Positions 13,281 through 27,815 of a stretch of 64,000 nt of DNA are shown here, one piece after another. Position 1 is the first letter of the stretch, and every line of letters begins with the position of its first letter. This DNA is from Aristolochia californica (taxonomy: Eukaryota; Streptophyta; Magnoliopsida; Piperales; Aristolochiaceae): NCBI GenBank assembly GCA_029961685.1, contig JARWKL010000010.1:9569931-9633930 (forward strand), written 5' to 3'. A program made the position numbers and the translations under genes. The notes beneath the pieces are model-generated. The model was not told the DNA's origin, did no database searches, and saw only the letters and a list, made by a program, of their open reading frames with translations.

Positions 13281-16200
13281 CAGAAAAGAAAAATTTCAAC
13301 ATCCAAAATGGAAATGCACAAATGTTGCGAGAGATAATTCCAAAAAGCCTATGTTATTTTTTAGGATAGGTGAAAAGTGGGTTGTTGGGCTCCAGTTAAT
13401 ATCCAACCACACGTTAACTTGAGATTTTAATTTTTTTCTACTCCTTAAAATTTTTGGATCATTAGGCCACTTGCATCCTCAACATGTTTTTGGCATGCAT
13501 ATCCACCACACTTAAAACGTGTTAGGATCAATTAGAAGTCTCTTTCCTATCAAATCTATTTGGGGTTGTACTAGTGGAACTTCCGAAAAATGGATAACAA
13601 ACCGTTGGCGATCATATTTTAGTGCGTGAAATAATTTTCTTCGCTAACATTTATTATAGTTTCCAAATTCTTTTGCATACGTAAACTCTAATACTTTCAT
13701 TTTGTTGTGATCTTATATCTTTTTTCTTAACGAGAAAAAAGGGGGAGTGAAAACTCAAGTTTGGATTAAAAAAAAAAAATTGAACATCCAAAATGGAAAT
13801 GCACAAAGGATGAGAGAGATAATTCCAAAAGGCATCTGTGATTTTTAAGGATAGGCAAAAAATGGGTTGTTGGGCTCCTGTAAATATCAAACCACATGTT
13901 AACTTGAGAATTTAATTTTTTCTACTCCTTGAAATTTTTCGATCATTAGGCCACTTGCATCCTCAACATGTTTTTGGCATGCATATCCACCACACTTAAA
14001 ACATGTTAGGATCAGTTACAAGTCTCTTTGCTATCAAATCTATTAGGGGTTGTACTAGTGGAACTTCCCAAACATGGATAGCAAAACTTTGGAGTTCATT
14101 TGTTTAGTGTGTGAACTAACTTTCTTCTCTTGCATTTGTTATAGTTTCCAAATTCTTTTGCATACATAAACTCTAAAATTTTCATTTTGTTGGGATTTTA
14201 TATCTTTTTTCTTTACGAGAAAAATGGGAGAGTGAAAAGTCAAGTTTGGATCAGAAAAAAAAAAATATTTGAACGTCCAAATTGGAAATGAAAAAATGCT
14301 GAGAGAGATAATTCCAAAAAGTCTCAGTGATGTTTATGGATAGGCAAAAAGTGGGTTGTTGGGTTCCGGTAAATATCCAACCACACATTAACTTGAGAAT
14401 TTAATTTTTTTTCAACTCATTGGAATTTTTGTATCATTCGGCCACTTGCATCCTCAACATGTTTCTGGCATGCATTTCCACCACACTTAAAACGTGTTAG
14501 GATCAGTTACAAGTCTCTTTCCTATCGAATCTATTGGGGGTTGTACTAGTGGAACTTCCCAAACAGGAATAACAAAACTTTGGAGTTTATTTTTTAGTGC
14601 GTGAAATAAATTTCTTCACATGCATTTGTTATAGTTTCCAAATTCTTTTGCATACATAACTCTAAAATTTTCATTTTGTTGTGATCTTATATCTTTTTTC
14701 TTTTCGAAAAAAATGGGAGAGTAATAACTCAAGTTTAGATCTGAAAAAAAAAATTTGAACGTCCAAAATGGATATGCACAAATGCCTAGAGAGATAATTC
14801 CCAAATGTATCTGTGATTTTTAAGAATAGGCAAAAAGTGGTTTGTTGGGCTCGGGTAAATATCCAGCCACATGTTAACTTGAGAATTTATTTTTTTTCTA
14901 CTCGAAATTTTTGGATCCTTAGGCTACTTGCATCCTCAACATGTTTCTGACATGCACATCCACCACACTTAAAACACGTTAGGATGAGTTCTAAGTCTCT
15001 TTCCTATCAAATCTAATAGGGGTTGTACTAGTGGAACTTCCCAAACATGGATTACAAAACTTTGGAGTTCTTTTTTTAGTGCGTGAAATAATTTTCTTCA
15101 CTTGCATTTGTTATAGTTTCCTAATTCTATTGCATACATAAACTCTATAATTTTCATTTTGTTGTGATCTCATATCTTTTTTCTTTAAAATAAAAATGGA
15201 AGTGAGAAAACTTAAGTTTGGATATGGAAAAAAAATTCGAACATCCAAAATGGAAATGCACAAATGCTGAGAGAGATAATTCCAAAAAGTATTTGCGATT
15301 TTTAAGGATAGCCAAAAAGTAGGTTGTTGGGCTCCGGTAAAAATCCAACCACATGTTAACTTGAGAATTTAATTTTTTTGCACTCCTTGAAATTTTTGGA
15401 TCATTTTGCCACTTGCATCCTCAACATGTTTCTGGCATGCATATCCACCACACTTAAAACATGGTAGAATTAGTTACAAGTCTCTTTCCTATCAAATCTA
15501 TTAGGGGTAGTACTAGTGGAACTTCCCAAACATGGATAACAAAACTTTGCAGTTCATTTTTTAGTGTGTGAAATAATTTTCTTCACTTGCATTTGTTATA
15601 GTTTCAAAATTCTTTTGCATACATAAACTCTAAAATTTTCATTTTGTTGTGATCATAAATCTTTTTACTTTAAGAGAAAAATGGGAGAGTGAAAACTCAA
15701 GTTTAGATCTGAAAAAAAAAATTTGAACATCCAAAATGGAAATGCACAAATGCTGAGAGAGATAATTCCAAAAACTATTTGTGATTTTTATGGAAAGGCA
15801 AAAAGTGAGTTGTTGGGCTCTGGTAGATATACAACCACACGTTAACATGTGAATTTAATTTTTTCTACTCATTGGAATTTTTGGATCATTAGGCCACTTG
15901 CATCCTCAACATTTTTCTGGCATGCATATCCACCACACTTAAAACATGTTAGGATCAGTTACAAGTCTCTTTCCTATCAAATCTATTACGGGTTGTACTA
16001 GTGGAACTACCTAAACATGGATAGCAAAACCTTGGAGTTCATTTTTTAGTGCGTGAAATAATTTTCTTCACTTGCATTTGTTATAGTTTCCGAATTCTTT
16101 TGCATATATAAACTAAAAAATTTTCATTTTGTTGTGATCTTATATCTTTTTTTATTACGATAAAAAAGGGAGAGTGAAAACTCAAGTTTGGATCAGAAAA

Positions 16201-17600
16201 AAAAAATTGAACAACCAAAATGGAAATGCTGAAATGCTGAGCGAGATAATTCCAAAAAGTATCTGTGATTTTTATGGATAGGCAAAAAGTGGATGTTTGG
16301 GTTCTGGTAAATATCCCACCACACGTTAACTTGAGAATTGAATTTTTTTCTACACCTTGACATTTTTGGATCGTTAGGCCACTTGCATCCTCAACATGTT
16401 TTTGGCATGCATATCCACAACATTTAGAAGATGTTAGGATCAGTTACAAGTCGCTTTCCTATCAAATGTATTAGGGGTTGTACTAGTGGAACTTCCCAAA
16501 CATGGATAACAAAACTTTGGAGTTCATTTTCTAGTGCGTGAAATAATTGTCTTCACTTGCATTTGTTATAGTTTCCAAATTCTTTTGCGAACATAACGTC
16601 TAAAATTTTCATTTTGTTATGATCTTTTATCTTTTTTTTATAAGAAAAATGGGAGGGAGAAAACTCAAGTTTGGATCTGAAAAAAAAAATTTGAACATCC
16701 AAAATGGAAATGCCCAAATGCTGAGAGAGATAATTCCAAAAAGTATATGTGATTTTTAAGAATAGGCAAAAAGAGGGTTGTTGGGCTACGGTAAATATCC
16801 AACCACACGTGAACTTAAGAATTTAATTTTTTTCTACTCCTTGAAATTTTTGGATCATTAGACCACTTGCATCCTCCACATGTTTCTGGCATGCATATCC
16901 ACCACAATTAAAAAATGTTAGGATTAGTTACTAGTCTCTTTCCTACGAAATCTATTAGGGGTTGTACTAGTAGAACTTCCCAAACATGATGACAAAACTT
17001 TTGAGTTCATTTTTTAGTGCGTGAAACAATTTTCTTCACTTGCATTTGTTATAGTTTCCAAATTCTTTTGCATACATAAACTCTAAAATTTTCATTTTGT
17101 TGTGTTCTTCTAACTTTTTTCTTTACGAGAAAAATGGGAGAGTGAAAACACAACTTTGGATCTGAAAAAAAAATTTGAACATCCAAAATGGAAATGCACC
17201 AATGCTGAGAGAGATAATTCCAAAAACTATCTGCGACTTTTAAGGATAGGCCAAAAGTGGGTTGTTGGGTTGCGGTACCTATCCAACCAAACGTTAACTT
17301 GAGAATTTAATTTTTTTATATTCTTTGAAATTTTTGGATCATTAGGCCTCCTGCATCCTCAACATGTTTCTGGCATGCATATCCACCACATTTAAAACAT
17401 GTTAGGATCAGTTACAAGTCTCTTTCCTATTGAATCTATTAGGGGTTCTACGAGTGGAACTTCCCAAACATGGATAACAAAACTTTGGAGTTTATTGTTT
17501 GGTGCGAGAAATAATTTTCTTCACTTGCATTTTTTATATTTTCCAAATTCTTTTGCATACATAAAGTGCCAAATTTTAATTTTGTTGTGATCTTATATCT
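13281..17600 (+). repeat. Satellite segment, nine full-length monomers
   Basis: Anchors are at 13465, 13949, 14440, 14922, 15407, 15892, 16377, 16861 and 17345, with spacings of 482-491 bp. The longest, 491 bp (13949 to 14440), has a lengthened A-run. The 15407 monomer shares catggtagaattag and ctttgcag with the 8493 monomer. The monomer before 16377 shares tttttttattac and gctgagcgagataa with the one near 4.1 kb. No gene or foreign insertion is seen. Confidence 0.9.
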
Positions 17601-20600
17601 TTTTTCTTTACGAGAAAAATGGGAGGGTGAAAACTCAAGTTTGGATATGAAAAAAAAATTTTGAACATCTAAAATGGAAATGCCAAAATGCGGAGACAGA
17701 TAATTCCAAGAAGTATCTGTGATTTTTAAGGATAGGCAAAAAGAGGGTTGTTGGGCTCCGGTAAATATCCAACCACACCTTAACTTGAGAATTTATTTTT
17801 TTTCTTCTCCCTGAAATTTTTGTATCCTTACGCCACTTGCATCCTCAACATGTTTCTGGCATGCATATCCACCACACTTAAAAAATGTTAGGATCAGTTA
17901 CAAGTCTCTTTCCAATCAAATCTATTAGGGGTTGTACTAGTGGAACTTCCCAAACAAGGATAACAAAACTTTGGAGTTCATGTTTTAGTGCGTGAAATAA
18001 TTTTCTTCATTTGCATTTTTTATAGTTTCCAAATTCTTTTGCAGACATAAACTCTAAAATTTTCATTTTATTGTGATCTAATATCTTTTTTCTTTACCAG
18101 AAAAATGGGAGAGTGAAAACTCAAGTTTGGATCTTAAAAAAAAAATTTGAACATCCAAAATGGAAATGCACAAATACTGAGAGAGATAATTCCAAAAAGT
18201 ATCTGTGATTTTTAAGGTTAGGCAAAAAGTGGGTTGTTGGGCACCGGTAAATATCCAACCACACGTTAACTTGACAATTAAATTTTTTTCTACTCCTTGA
18301 AATTTTAGGATCATTGGGCCACTTGCATCCTCACCATGTTTCTGGCATGCGTATCCTTCACACTTAAAACATGTTAGGATCAGTTACAAGTTTTTTTCCC
18401 ATCAAATCTTTTACGGGTTGTACTAGTGGAACTTCCCAAACATGGATAACAAAACTTTGGGGTTCATTTTTTAGTACCTGAAATAATTTTCTTCACTTGC
18501 ATTTGTTATAGTTTCCAAATTCTTTTGCATTCATAAACTCTAAAATTATCATTTTGTTGTGATCTTATATCTTTTTTCTTTACCAGAAAAAATGGGAGGG
18601 TGAAAAGTCAAGTTTGGATCTGAAAAAAAAAAATTTTAACATCCAAAATGGAAATACACAAATGCTAAAAGAGATAATTCCAAAAAGTATCTGTGATTTT
18701 TAAGGATAGGCAAAAATATTGTTTGTTGGGATCCAGTAAATATATCCAACCACACGTTAACTTGAGAATTTAATTTTTTTCTACTCGAAATTTTTGGATC
18801 ATTACGCCACTTGCATTCTCAACATGTTTCAAGCATGCATATCCACCACACTTAAAACATGTTAGGATCAGTTACAAGTCTCTTTCCTATAACATCTATT
18901 AGGGGTTGTACTAGTGGAACTTCCCAAACATGGATAACAAAACTTTGGAGTTCATTTTTTAGTGCATGAAATAATTTTCATCACATGCTTTTGTTATAGT
19001 TTTCAAATTCTTTTGCATACATAAACTCTAAAATTTTCATTTTGTTGTGATCTTTTATCATTTTTCTTTACGAGAAAAATGGAAGGGTGAAAACTCAAAT
19101 TGGATCTGAAAAAAGAAAATGAACATCCAAAATAGAAATGTCGAAATGCTGAGAGAGATAATTCCAAAAAGTATCTGTGATTTTTAAGGATAGGCCAAAA
19201 CTGGGTTGTTGGGCTCCGGTAAATATCCAACCACACATTAACTTGAGAATATAATTTTTTTCTGCTCCTTGAAATAATTGGGTCATTAGGCCACTTGCAT
19301 CCTCAACATGTTTCAAGCATGCATATCCACCACACTTAAAACATCTTAGGATCAGTTACAAGTCACTTTCCTACCAAATCTATTAGGGGTTGTACAAGTG
19401 GAACTTCCCAAACATGGATAACAAAACTTTGGAGTTCATTTTTTAGTGCCTGAAATAATTTTCTTCACTTGCATTTGTTATAGTTTCCAATTTCTTTTGC
19501 ATATATAAACTCTAAAATTTTCATTTTGTTGTGATCTTATATCTTTTTTCTTTATGAGAAAAATGGGAGAGTGAAAACTCAAGTTTGGATCTAAAAAAAA
19601 AATTTGAACTTCCAAAATGGAAATGCGCAAGTGCTGAGAGAAATAATTCCAAAAAGTATCTGTGATTTTTAAGGAAAGGCAAAAAGCGGGTTGTTGGACT
19701 CCGGTAAATATCCAACTAAACGTTAACTTGAGAATTTAATTTTTTTCTACTCCCTGAAATATTTGGATCATTAGGCCACTTGCATCCTCAACATGTTTCC
19801 GGCATGCATATCCACCACACTTAAAACATGTTAGGATCAGTTACCAGTCTCTTTCCTATCAAATCTATTAGGGGTTCAACTAGTGGAACTTCATAAACAT
19901 GGATAACAAAACTTTGGAGCACATTTTTTAGTGTGTGAAATAATTTTCATCACTTGCATTTGTCATAGTTTCCAAATTCTTTTGCCTTCATAAACTCTAA
20001 AATTTTTATTTTGTTGTGATCTTATATCTTTTTTCTTTACGATAAAAATGGAATGGTGAAAACTCAAGTTTGGATCTAAAAAAAAAAATTTGAACATCCA
20101 AAATGGAAATCCACTAATGCTGAGAGAGATAATTGGAAAAAGCATCTGTGATTTTCATGGATAGACAAAAAGTGTATTGTTGGGCTCCGGTAAATATCCA
20201 ACCTCACGTAAACTTCAGAATTTATTTTTTCTACTCCTTGAAATTTTTGGATCATTAGGCCACTTGCATCCTCAACATGTTTCGGCATGCATATCCGCCA
20301 CATTTAAAACATGTTAGGATCAGTGACAAATCTCTTTCCTTTCAAATCGATTAGGGGTTGTACAAGTGGAACTTCCCAAATATGGATAACAAAACTTTGG
20401 AGTTCATTTATTAGTGCGTGAAATAATTTTCTTCACTTGCATTTGTTATAGTTTCCAAATTCTTTTGCGTACATAAACTCTAAAATTTTCATTTTAATTT
20501 GATCTTATATCTTTCTTCTTTACGAGAAAAATGGGGGAGTGAAAAATCAAGTTTGGATATCAAAAACAAAATTGAACATGCAAAATGGAAATGCACAAAT

Positions 20601-22653
20601 GCTGAGACAGATAATTCCACAAACTATCTGTGATTTTTAAGGATAGGAAAAAAGTGGGTTGTTGGGCTCCGGTAAATATCCAAGCACACGTTAGCTTGAG
20701 AATTTAAGTTTTTCTATTTCTTGAAACTTCTGGGTCATTAGGCCACTTGCAGTCTGAACATGTTCCTGGCATGCATATCCACCACACTTAAAACATGTTA
20801 GGATCTGTACAAGTCTCTTTCCTGTCAAATCTATTAAGGGTTGTACTAGTGGAACTTCCCAAACATGGATAACAAAACGTTGGAGTTCATTTTTTGGTGT
20901 GTGAAATAATTTTCTTCACTTGCATTTGTTATAAAGTCCAAATTCTTTTGCATACTTAAACTCTAAAATTTTCATTTTGTTGTGATCTTACATCTTTTTT
21001 CTTTACGAGAAAAATAGGAAAGAGAAAACTCAAGTTTCGATCGGAAAAAAGAATTTTAACATCCAAAATGGAAATGCACAAATGCTGAGAGAGATAATTC
21101 CAAAAAGTATCGGTGATTTTTAAGGAAAGCCAAAAAGTGGGTTGCTGGGCTCCGGTAAATATCCAACCACACGTAAACTTTAGAATTTAATTTTTTTCTT
21201 CTACTACAAATTGTTGGATAATTAGGCCACTTGCATCCTTAACATTTTTCTTGCATGCATATCCACCACAATTAAAACATGTTAGGATCAATTATAAGTC
21301 TCTTTCCTATCAAATCTATTAGGGGTTGTACTAGAGGAACTTCCCAAACATGGATAACAAAACTTTGGAGTTCATTTTTTAGTGCGTGAAATAATTTTAT
21401 TCACTTGCATTGGTTATAGTTTCCAAATTCTTTTGCATAAATAAACTCTATAACTTTCATTTTGTAGTGATCTTATATCTTTTTTCATTACGAGAAAAAC
21501 GGGAGAGTGAAAACTCAAGTTTGGATCTGAAAAAAAAAAAATTTGAACATCCAAAACGGAAATGCACAAATTCTGATAGTGATAATTCCAAAAACTATCT
21601 TTAATTTTTAAGGATAGGCAAAAAGTGGGTTGTTCGGCTCCGGTAAATATCCAACCACACCTTAACTTGAGAATTTAATTTTTTACTACTCCTTGAAATT
21701 TTTGGATCATTAGGCCACTTGCATCCTCAACCTGTTTCTGGCATGCATATCCACCACACTTAAAAAATGTTAGGATCAGTTACAAGTCTCTTTCCAATCA
21801 AATCTACTAGGGGGTTATACTGGTGGAACTTCCCAAATATGGATAACAAAACTTTGGAGTTCATTTTTTAGTGCGTGAAATAATTTTCTTCACTTGCATA
21901 CATAAACTCTAAAATTTTAATTTTTTTGTGATCTTATATCTTTTTTCTTTACCAGAAAAATGGGAGGGTGAAAACTCAAGTTAGGATCTCAAAAGAAAAA
22001 AATTAGAACATCCAAAATGGAAATGCTGAAATGCTGAGAGAGATAATTCCAAAAAGTATCTGTGATTTTTATGGATAGGCAAAAAGTGGGTTGCGGAACT
22101 CCGGTAAATATCCAACTACACATTAACTTGAGAATTTAATTTTTTTCTACTGCTTGAAATTTTTGGATCATTAGGCAACTTGCATCCTCAACATGTTTCT
22201 GGCATGCATATCCACCACATTTAAAACATGTTAGGATCAGTTACAAGTCTCTTTCCTATCAAATCTATTAGGGGTTGTACTGGTGGAACTTCCCAAACAT
22301 GGAAAACAAAGCTTTGGAGTTCGTTTTTTATTGCGTGAAATAATTTTCATCATTTTCATTTGTTGTAGTCTCCAAATTTTTTTGCATACATAAACTCTAA
22401 AATTTTCATTTTGATGTGATCTTATATCTTTTTTCTTTACGATAAAAATAGAAGAATGAAAACTCAAGTTTGGATCTGAAAAAAAAAGATTTGAACATCC
22501 AAAATGGAAATGCACAAATGTTGAGAAAGATAATTCTAAAAGCATCTGTGATTTTCAAAGATAGGAAAAAAGTGGGATTCTCCCGTAAATATCCAACGAC
22601 ACGTTAACTTGAGAATTTAATTTTTTCTTCTCCATGAAATTTTTGGATCATTA
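17601..22653 (+). repeat. Satellite segment related to the first 7 kb
   Basis: Anchors are at 17831, 18317, 18805, 19289, 19774, 20258, 20741, 21225, 21713 and 22174. The 18317 monomer shares cattgggcc, gcatgcgtatcc and cccatcaaatctttt with the 3327 monomer, 31 monomers upstream. Monomers at 18805 and 19289 share gtttcaagca with the 3813 monomer. Monomers at 20258-20741 share gtgtattgttgggctccgg, accacatttaaaa and acatgttcctg with 6234-6716. These look like older, scrambled copies of the opening region; I cannot place exact ends. Confidence 0.75.
21713..22173 (+). repeat. Shortened monomer, ~27-bp deletion between ttgcat repeats
   Basis: The sequence near 21893 reads cacttgcatacataaac. Normal monomers have cacttgcat, then about 28 further bases, then ttgcatacataaac. 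The deletion joins two ttgcat copies, which fits replication slippage or short-homology end joining. The monomer is 461 bp. Confidence 0.88.
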
Positions 22654-23039
22654 GGCCACTTGCATCCTCAACATGTTTTGGCATGTATATCCACCTCATT
22701 TAAAACATGTTAGGATCAGTTACAAATCTCTTTCCTAATAAATCTATTAGTTTCCAAATTGTTTTGCATACAAAAGTCTAAAATTTTCATTTTTTTGTAA
22801 TCTTATTTCTTTTTTCTTTACGAGAAAAATGGAAGAGTGAAAACTCACGTTTGGATCTGAAAAAAAAATAGGAACATGCAAAATGGAAATGCACAAATGC
22901 TGAGAGAGATAATTCCAAAAAGTATTTGTGATTTTTAAGGATAGGCAAAAAGTGGGTTGTTGGGCTCCGGTAACTATCCAACGACACGTTAACTTGACAA
23001 TTTAATTTTTTTCTACTCCTTGAAATTTATGGATCATTA
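22654..23039 (+). repeat. Shortened monomer, ~98 bp deleted
   Basis: At 22750 the phrase aatctattag joins directly to tttccaaatt. This removes the ggggttgtactag, ggataac and agtgcgtg landmarks up to ttatag. Both parent sites contain tag. The monomer is 386 bp. The upstream part, 22.3-22.65 kb, carries the cattttcatttgttgtag and gaagaatg variants seen in monomers at 4.45 and 7.75 kb. Confidence 0.87.
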
Positions 23040-25462
23040 GGCCACTTGCATCCTCACCATCTTTCTGGCATGCATATCCACCACATTTAAAACATGTTCG
23101 GATCAGTAACAAGTCTCTTTCCTATCTAATCTATTAGAGTTTGTACAAGTGGAACTTCCCAAACATGGATAACAAAACTTTGGAGTTCATTTTTTAGTGT
23201 GTGAATTAATTTTCTTCACTTGCATTCGTTATAGTTTCCAAATTCTTTTGCACTCATATACTCTAAAATTTTCATTTTGTTGTGATCTTATATCTTTTTT
23301 CTTTACAAGAAAAATGGTTGAGTGAAAACTAAAGTTTGCATCTGAAAAAAAAAATTTGAACATCCAAATTGCACATGCACTAAAACTGAGAGACATAATT
23401 CCAAAAAGTATCTGTGATATTTAACGATAGGCAAAAAGTGGGTTGTTGGGCTCCGGTAAATATCCAACCACACATTAACTTGAGAATTTAATTTTTTTCT
23501 ACTCCTTGAAAATTTTGGATCATTAGGCCACTTGCATCCTTAACATGTTTCTGGCATGCATATCCACCATACTTAAAACAAGTTAGGATCAGTTACAAGT
23601 CTCTTTCCTATAAAATGTATTAGGGGTTGTACTAGTGGAACTTCCCAAACATGGATAACAAAACTTTGGAGTTCATTTTTTAGTGCGTGATATAATTTTC
23701 TTCACTTACATTAGTTATAGTTTCCAAATTCTTTTGCATACATAAAGTCTAAAATTTTCATTTTGTTGTGATCTTCTATCTTTTTTCTTTACGAGAAAAA
23801 TGGGAGAGTGAAACCCAATTTTGCATCTGAAAAAAAGAATTTCAACATCCTAAATGGACATGCACAAATGCTAAGAGAAATAATTCGAAAAAGTATCATA
23901 GATTTTTAAGGAGAGGCAAAAGGTGGGTTGTTGGGCTCCAGTAAATATCCAACCACACAGTAACTTGAGAATTTAATTTTTTTCAACTCCTTGAAAATTT
24001 TGGATCATTAGGCCACTTGCATCATCAACATGTTTCTGGCATGCATATCCACCACACTTAAAACATGTTAGGATCAGTTAAGGGTCTCTGTCCTATCAAA
24101 TCTGTTAGGGGTTGTACTAGTGGAACTTCCCAAACATGGATAACAAAACTTTGGAGTTCAGTTTTTAGTGCGTGAATTAATTTTCTTCAATTGCAGTTGT
24201 TTTAGTTTCCAAATTCTTTTGCACACATAAACTCTAAAATTTTTATTTTTTTGTGATCTTATATCTTTTTTCTTTACAAGAAAAATGGGTGAGTCAAAAC
24301 TCAAGTTTGCATCTGAAAAAAAAAAAATTTGAACAACCAAAATGGACAGGCAAAAAAGCTAAGAGACATACTTCCAAAAAGTATCTGTGATTTTTAAGGA
24401 TAGGGAAAAGGTGGGTTGTTGGGCTCTGATAAATATCCAACCACACGTTAACTTGAGAATTTAATTTTTTTCTACTCCTTGAAAACTTTGGATCATTAGG
24501 CCACTTACATCCTCAACATGTTTCTGGCATGTATACCCACCACACTTAAAAAATGTTAGGATCAGTTACAAGTCTCTTTCCTATCAAATCTATTAGGGGT
24601 TGTACAAGTGGAACTTCCCAAACATGGATAACAAACCTTTGGAGTTCTTTTTTTAGTGGGTGAAATAATTTTCTTCACTTGCATTTGTTATAGTTTCCAA
24701 ATTCTTTTGCATACATAAAGTCTAAAATTTTCATTTTGTTATGATCTTATATCTTTTTTTTTACGAGAAAAATGGGAGAGTGAAAACTCAAGTTTGGATC
24801 TGAAAAAAAAAATTGAACATCCAAAATGGAAATGCACAAATGTTGAGAAAGATAATTCCAAAAAGAATCTGTGATTTTTAAGGATAGGCAAAAAGTGGGT
24901 TGTTGGGCTCCGTTAAATATCACACCATATGTTAAGTTGAGAATTTAATTTTTTTCTACTCCTTGAAAAGTTTGGATTATTAGGCCACTAGCATCCTCAA
25001 CATGTTTCTGGCATGCATATCCACCACACTTAAAACATGTTAGGATCAGTTACAAGTCTCTTTCCTATCAAATCTATTAGGGGTTGTACAAGTGGAACTT
25101 CCCAAACATGCATAACAAAACTTTGGAGTTCATTTTTTAGTGCGTGAAATAATTTTCAACACTTGCCTTTGTTATACTTTCCAAATTTTTTTGCATACAT
25201 AAACACTAAAATTTTTATTTCATTGTGATCTTATATCTTTTTTCTTTACGAGAAAACCTGGAGAGCGAAAACTCAATTTTGCATCTAAAAATAAAAATTT
25301 GAAGATCCAAAATGGACATGCACAAATGCTGAGAGAAATAATTCGAAAAAGTATCTTTGATTTTTAAGGAGAGCCAAAAAGTGTATTGTTGGGCTCCGGT
25401 AAATATCCAACCACACGTTAACTTGAGAACTTAATTTTTTTCAACTCCTTGATAATTTTGGA

Positions 25463-25813
25463 TCATTTGGCCACTTGCATCCTCAACATGTTTCTGGCAT
25501 GCATATCCTCCACACTTAAAAACATGTTAGGATCAGTTATTAGTCTCTTTCCTGTCAAATCTATTAGGGGTTGTACGAGTGGAACTTCCCAAACATGGAT
25601 AACAAAACTTTGGAGTTCATTTTTTAGTGCGTGAAATAATTTTCTACACTTGCTTTTGTTATAGTTTCCAAATTCTTTTGCATACATAAAGTCTAAAATT
25701 TTCATTTTGGTTGTGATCTTATATCTTTTTTCTTTACGAGAAAATTGGAAGAGTAAAAACTCAATTTTGGATCTGAAAAAAAAATTTGGAACATCCAAAA
25801 TGGAAATGCACAA
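25463..25813 (-). other. Antisense open frame (116 codons), judged non-coding
   Basis: A second long - strand read-through covers one monomer from the FFF/RSK segment through FMYAKEFGNYN and VPLVQPLIDL to a PNMF-like end. It exists because this monomer lacks the stop that usually separates the two stretches. No family is recognised and no regulatory context is seen. It is listed because it and the 127-codon frame show that much of the antisense strand can stay open. Confidence 0.75.
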
Positions 25814-27414
25814 ATGCTAAGAGAGATAATTCCAAAAATTACTTGTGATTTGTAAGGATAGGCAAAAAGTGGGTTGTTGTCCTCCTGTAAATTTCCAACG
25901 ACACGTTAACTTGAGAATTTAATTTTTTTCTACTCCTTGAAATTTATGGATCATTAGGCCACTTGCATCCTCAACATGTTTCTGGCATGCATATCCACCA
26001 AAATTAAAACATGTTAGGATAAGTTACAAGTCTCTTTCCTATCTAATCTATTAGGGGTTGTACTAGTGGAACTTACCAAACATGGATAACAAAACTTTGG
26101 AGTTCATTTTTTAGTGCGTGCAATAATTTTCTGCACTTGCATTTGTTATAATTTCCAAATTGTTTTGCACACATAAACTCTAAAATTTTCATTTTCTTGT
26201 GATCTAATATTTTTTTCTTTACAAGAAAAATGGGTGACTGAAAACTCAAGTTTGCATCTGAAAAAAAAAATTTGAACTTCCAAAATGGACATGCACAAAA
26301 GCTGAGAGACATAATTCCAAAAAGTATTTGTGATTTTTAAGGATAGGATAAAAGTGGGTTGTTGGGCTCCGGTAAATATCCAACCACACGTTAACTTGAG
26401 AATTTAATTTTTTTCCACTCCTTGAAAATTTTGGATCATTAGGCCACTTGCATCCTCAACATGTTTCTGGCATGCATATCCACCACACTTAAAACATGTT
26501 AGGGTCAGTTACAAGTCTCGTTCCTATCAAATCTATTAGGGGTTGCACTAGAGGAACTTCCCAAAAATGGATAACAAAACTTTGGAGTTCATTTTTAGCG
26601 CGTGAAATAATTTTCTTCACTTGGATTTGTTATACTTTCCTAATTCTATTGCATACATAAAGTCTAAAATTTTCATTTTCTTGTGATCTTATATCTTTTT
26701 TCTTTACGAGAAAAAAGGGAGAGTCAAAACTCCATTTTGCATCTGAAAAAAAAAATTTGAACCTCCAAAATGGACATGCACAAATGCTGAGGGAAATAAT
26801 TCGAAAAAGTAACTTTGATTTTTATGGAGAGGCAAAAAGTGGGTTGTTGGGGTTTGGTAAATATCCAACCACACAGTAACTTGAGAATTTAATTTTTTTC
26901 AACTCCTTGAAAATTTTGGATCATTAGGCCACTTGCATCCTCAACATGTTTCTAGCATGCATATCCACCACACTTAAAACATGTTAGGATCAGTTACAAG
27001 TCTCTTTCTTATCAAATCTATTAGGGGTTGTACTAGTGGAACGTCCCAAACATGGATAACAAAACTTTGAAGTTCTTTTTTTAGTGCGTGAAATAATTTT
27101 CTGCACTTGCATTTGTTATAGTTATCAAATTGTTTTGCATACATAAAGTCTAAAATTTTCATTTTGTTGTGATCTTATATCTTTTTTCTCTACGAGAAAA
27201 ATGGAAGAGTAAAAACACAAGTTAGGATCAGAAAAAAAAAAAATTTGAACATCCAAAATGGAAATGCACTAATGCTAAGAGAGATAATTCCAAAAAGTAT
27301 TTGTGATTTTTAAGGATAGGAAAAATGTGGGTTGTTGGGCTCCGAAAAATATCCAACGACACCTTAACTTGAGAATTTAATTTTTTTCTACTCCTTGAAA
27401 TTTATGGTTCATTA

Positions 27415-27815
27415 GGCCGCTTGCATCCTCAACATGTTTCTGGCATGCATATCCACCATATTTAAAACATGTTAGGATCAGTTACAAGTCTCTTTCCTTT
27501 CTAATCTATTAGGGGTTGTACTAGTTGAACTTACCAAACATGGATAACAAAACTTTAGATTTCCTTTTTTAGTGCGTGAAATAATTTTCTGCACCAGCAT
27601 TTGTTATAGTTTCCAAATTGTTTTGCACACATCAACTCTAAAATTTTCATTTTCTTGTGATCTTATATCTTTTTTCTTTACAAGAAAAATGGGTGAGTGA
27701 AAACTCAAGTTTGCATCTGAAAAAAAAGTGGGTTGTTGGGCTCCGATAAATACCCAACCACACGTTAACTTGAGAAATTAATTTTTTTCAACTCCTTGAA
27801 AATTTTGGATCATTA
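27415..27815 (+). repeat. Shortened monomer, ~84 bp lost at the A-run
   Basis: Near 27727 the A-run after gcatctg leads straight into gtgggttgttgggctcc. It skips the tttgaacatcc, gctgagag and ggatagg landmarks. The A-run and the caaaaagtggg site share a run of A, which explains the join. The monomer is 401 bp. Confidence 0.88.
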
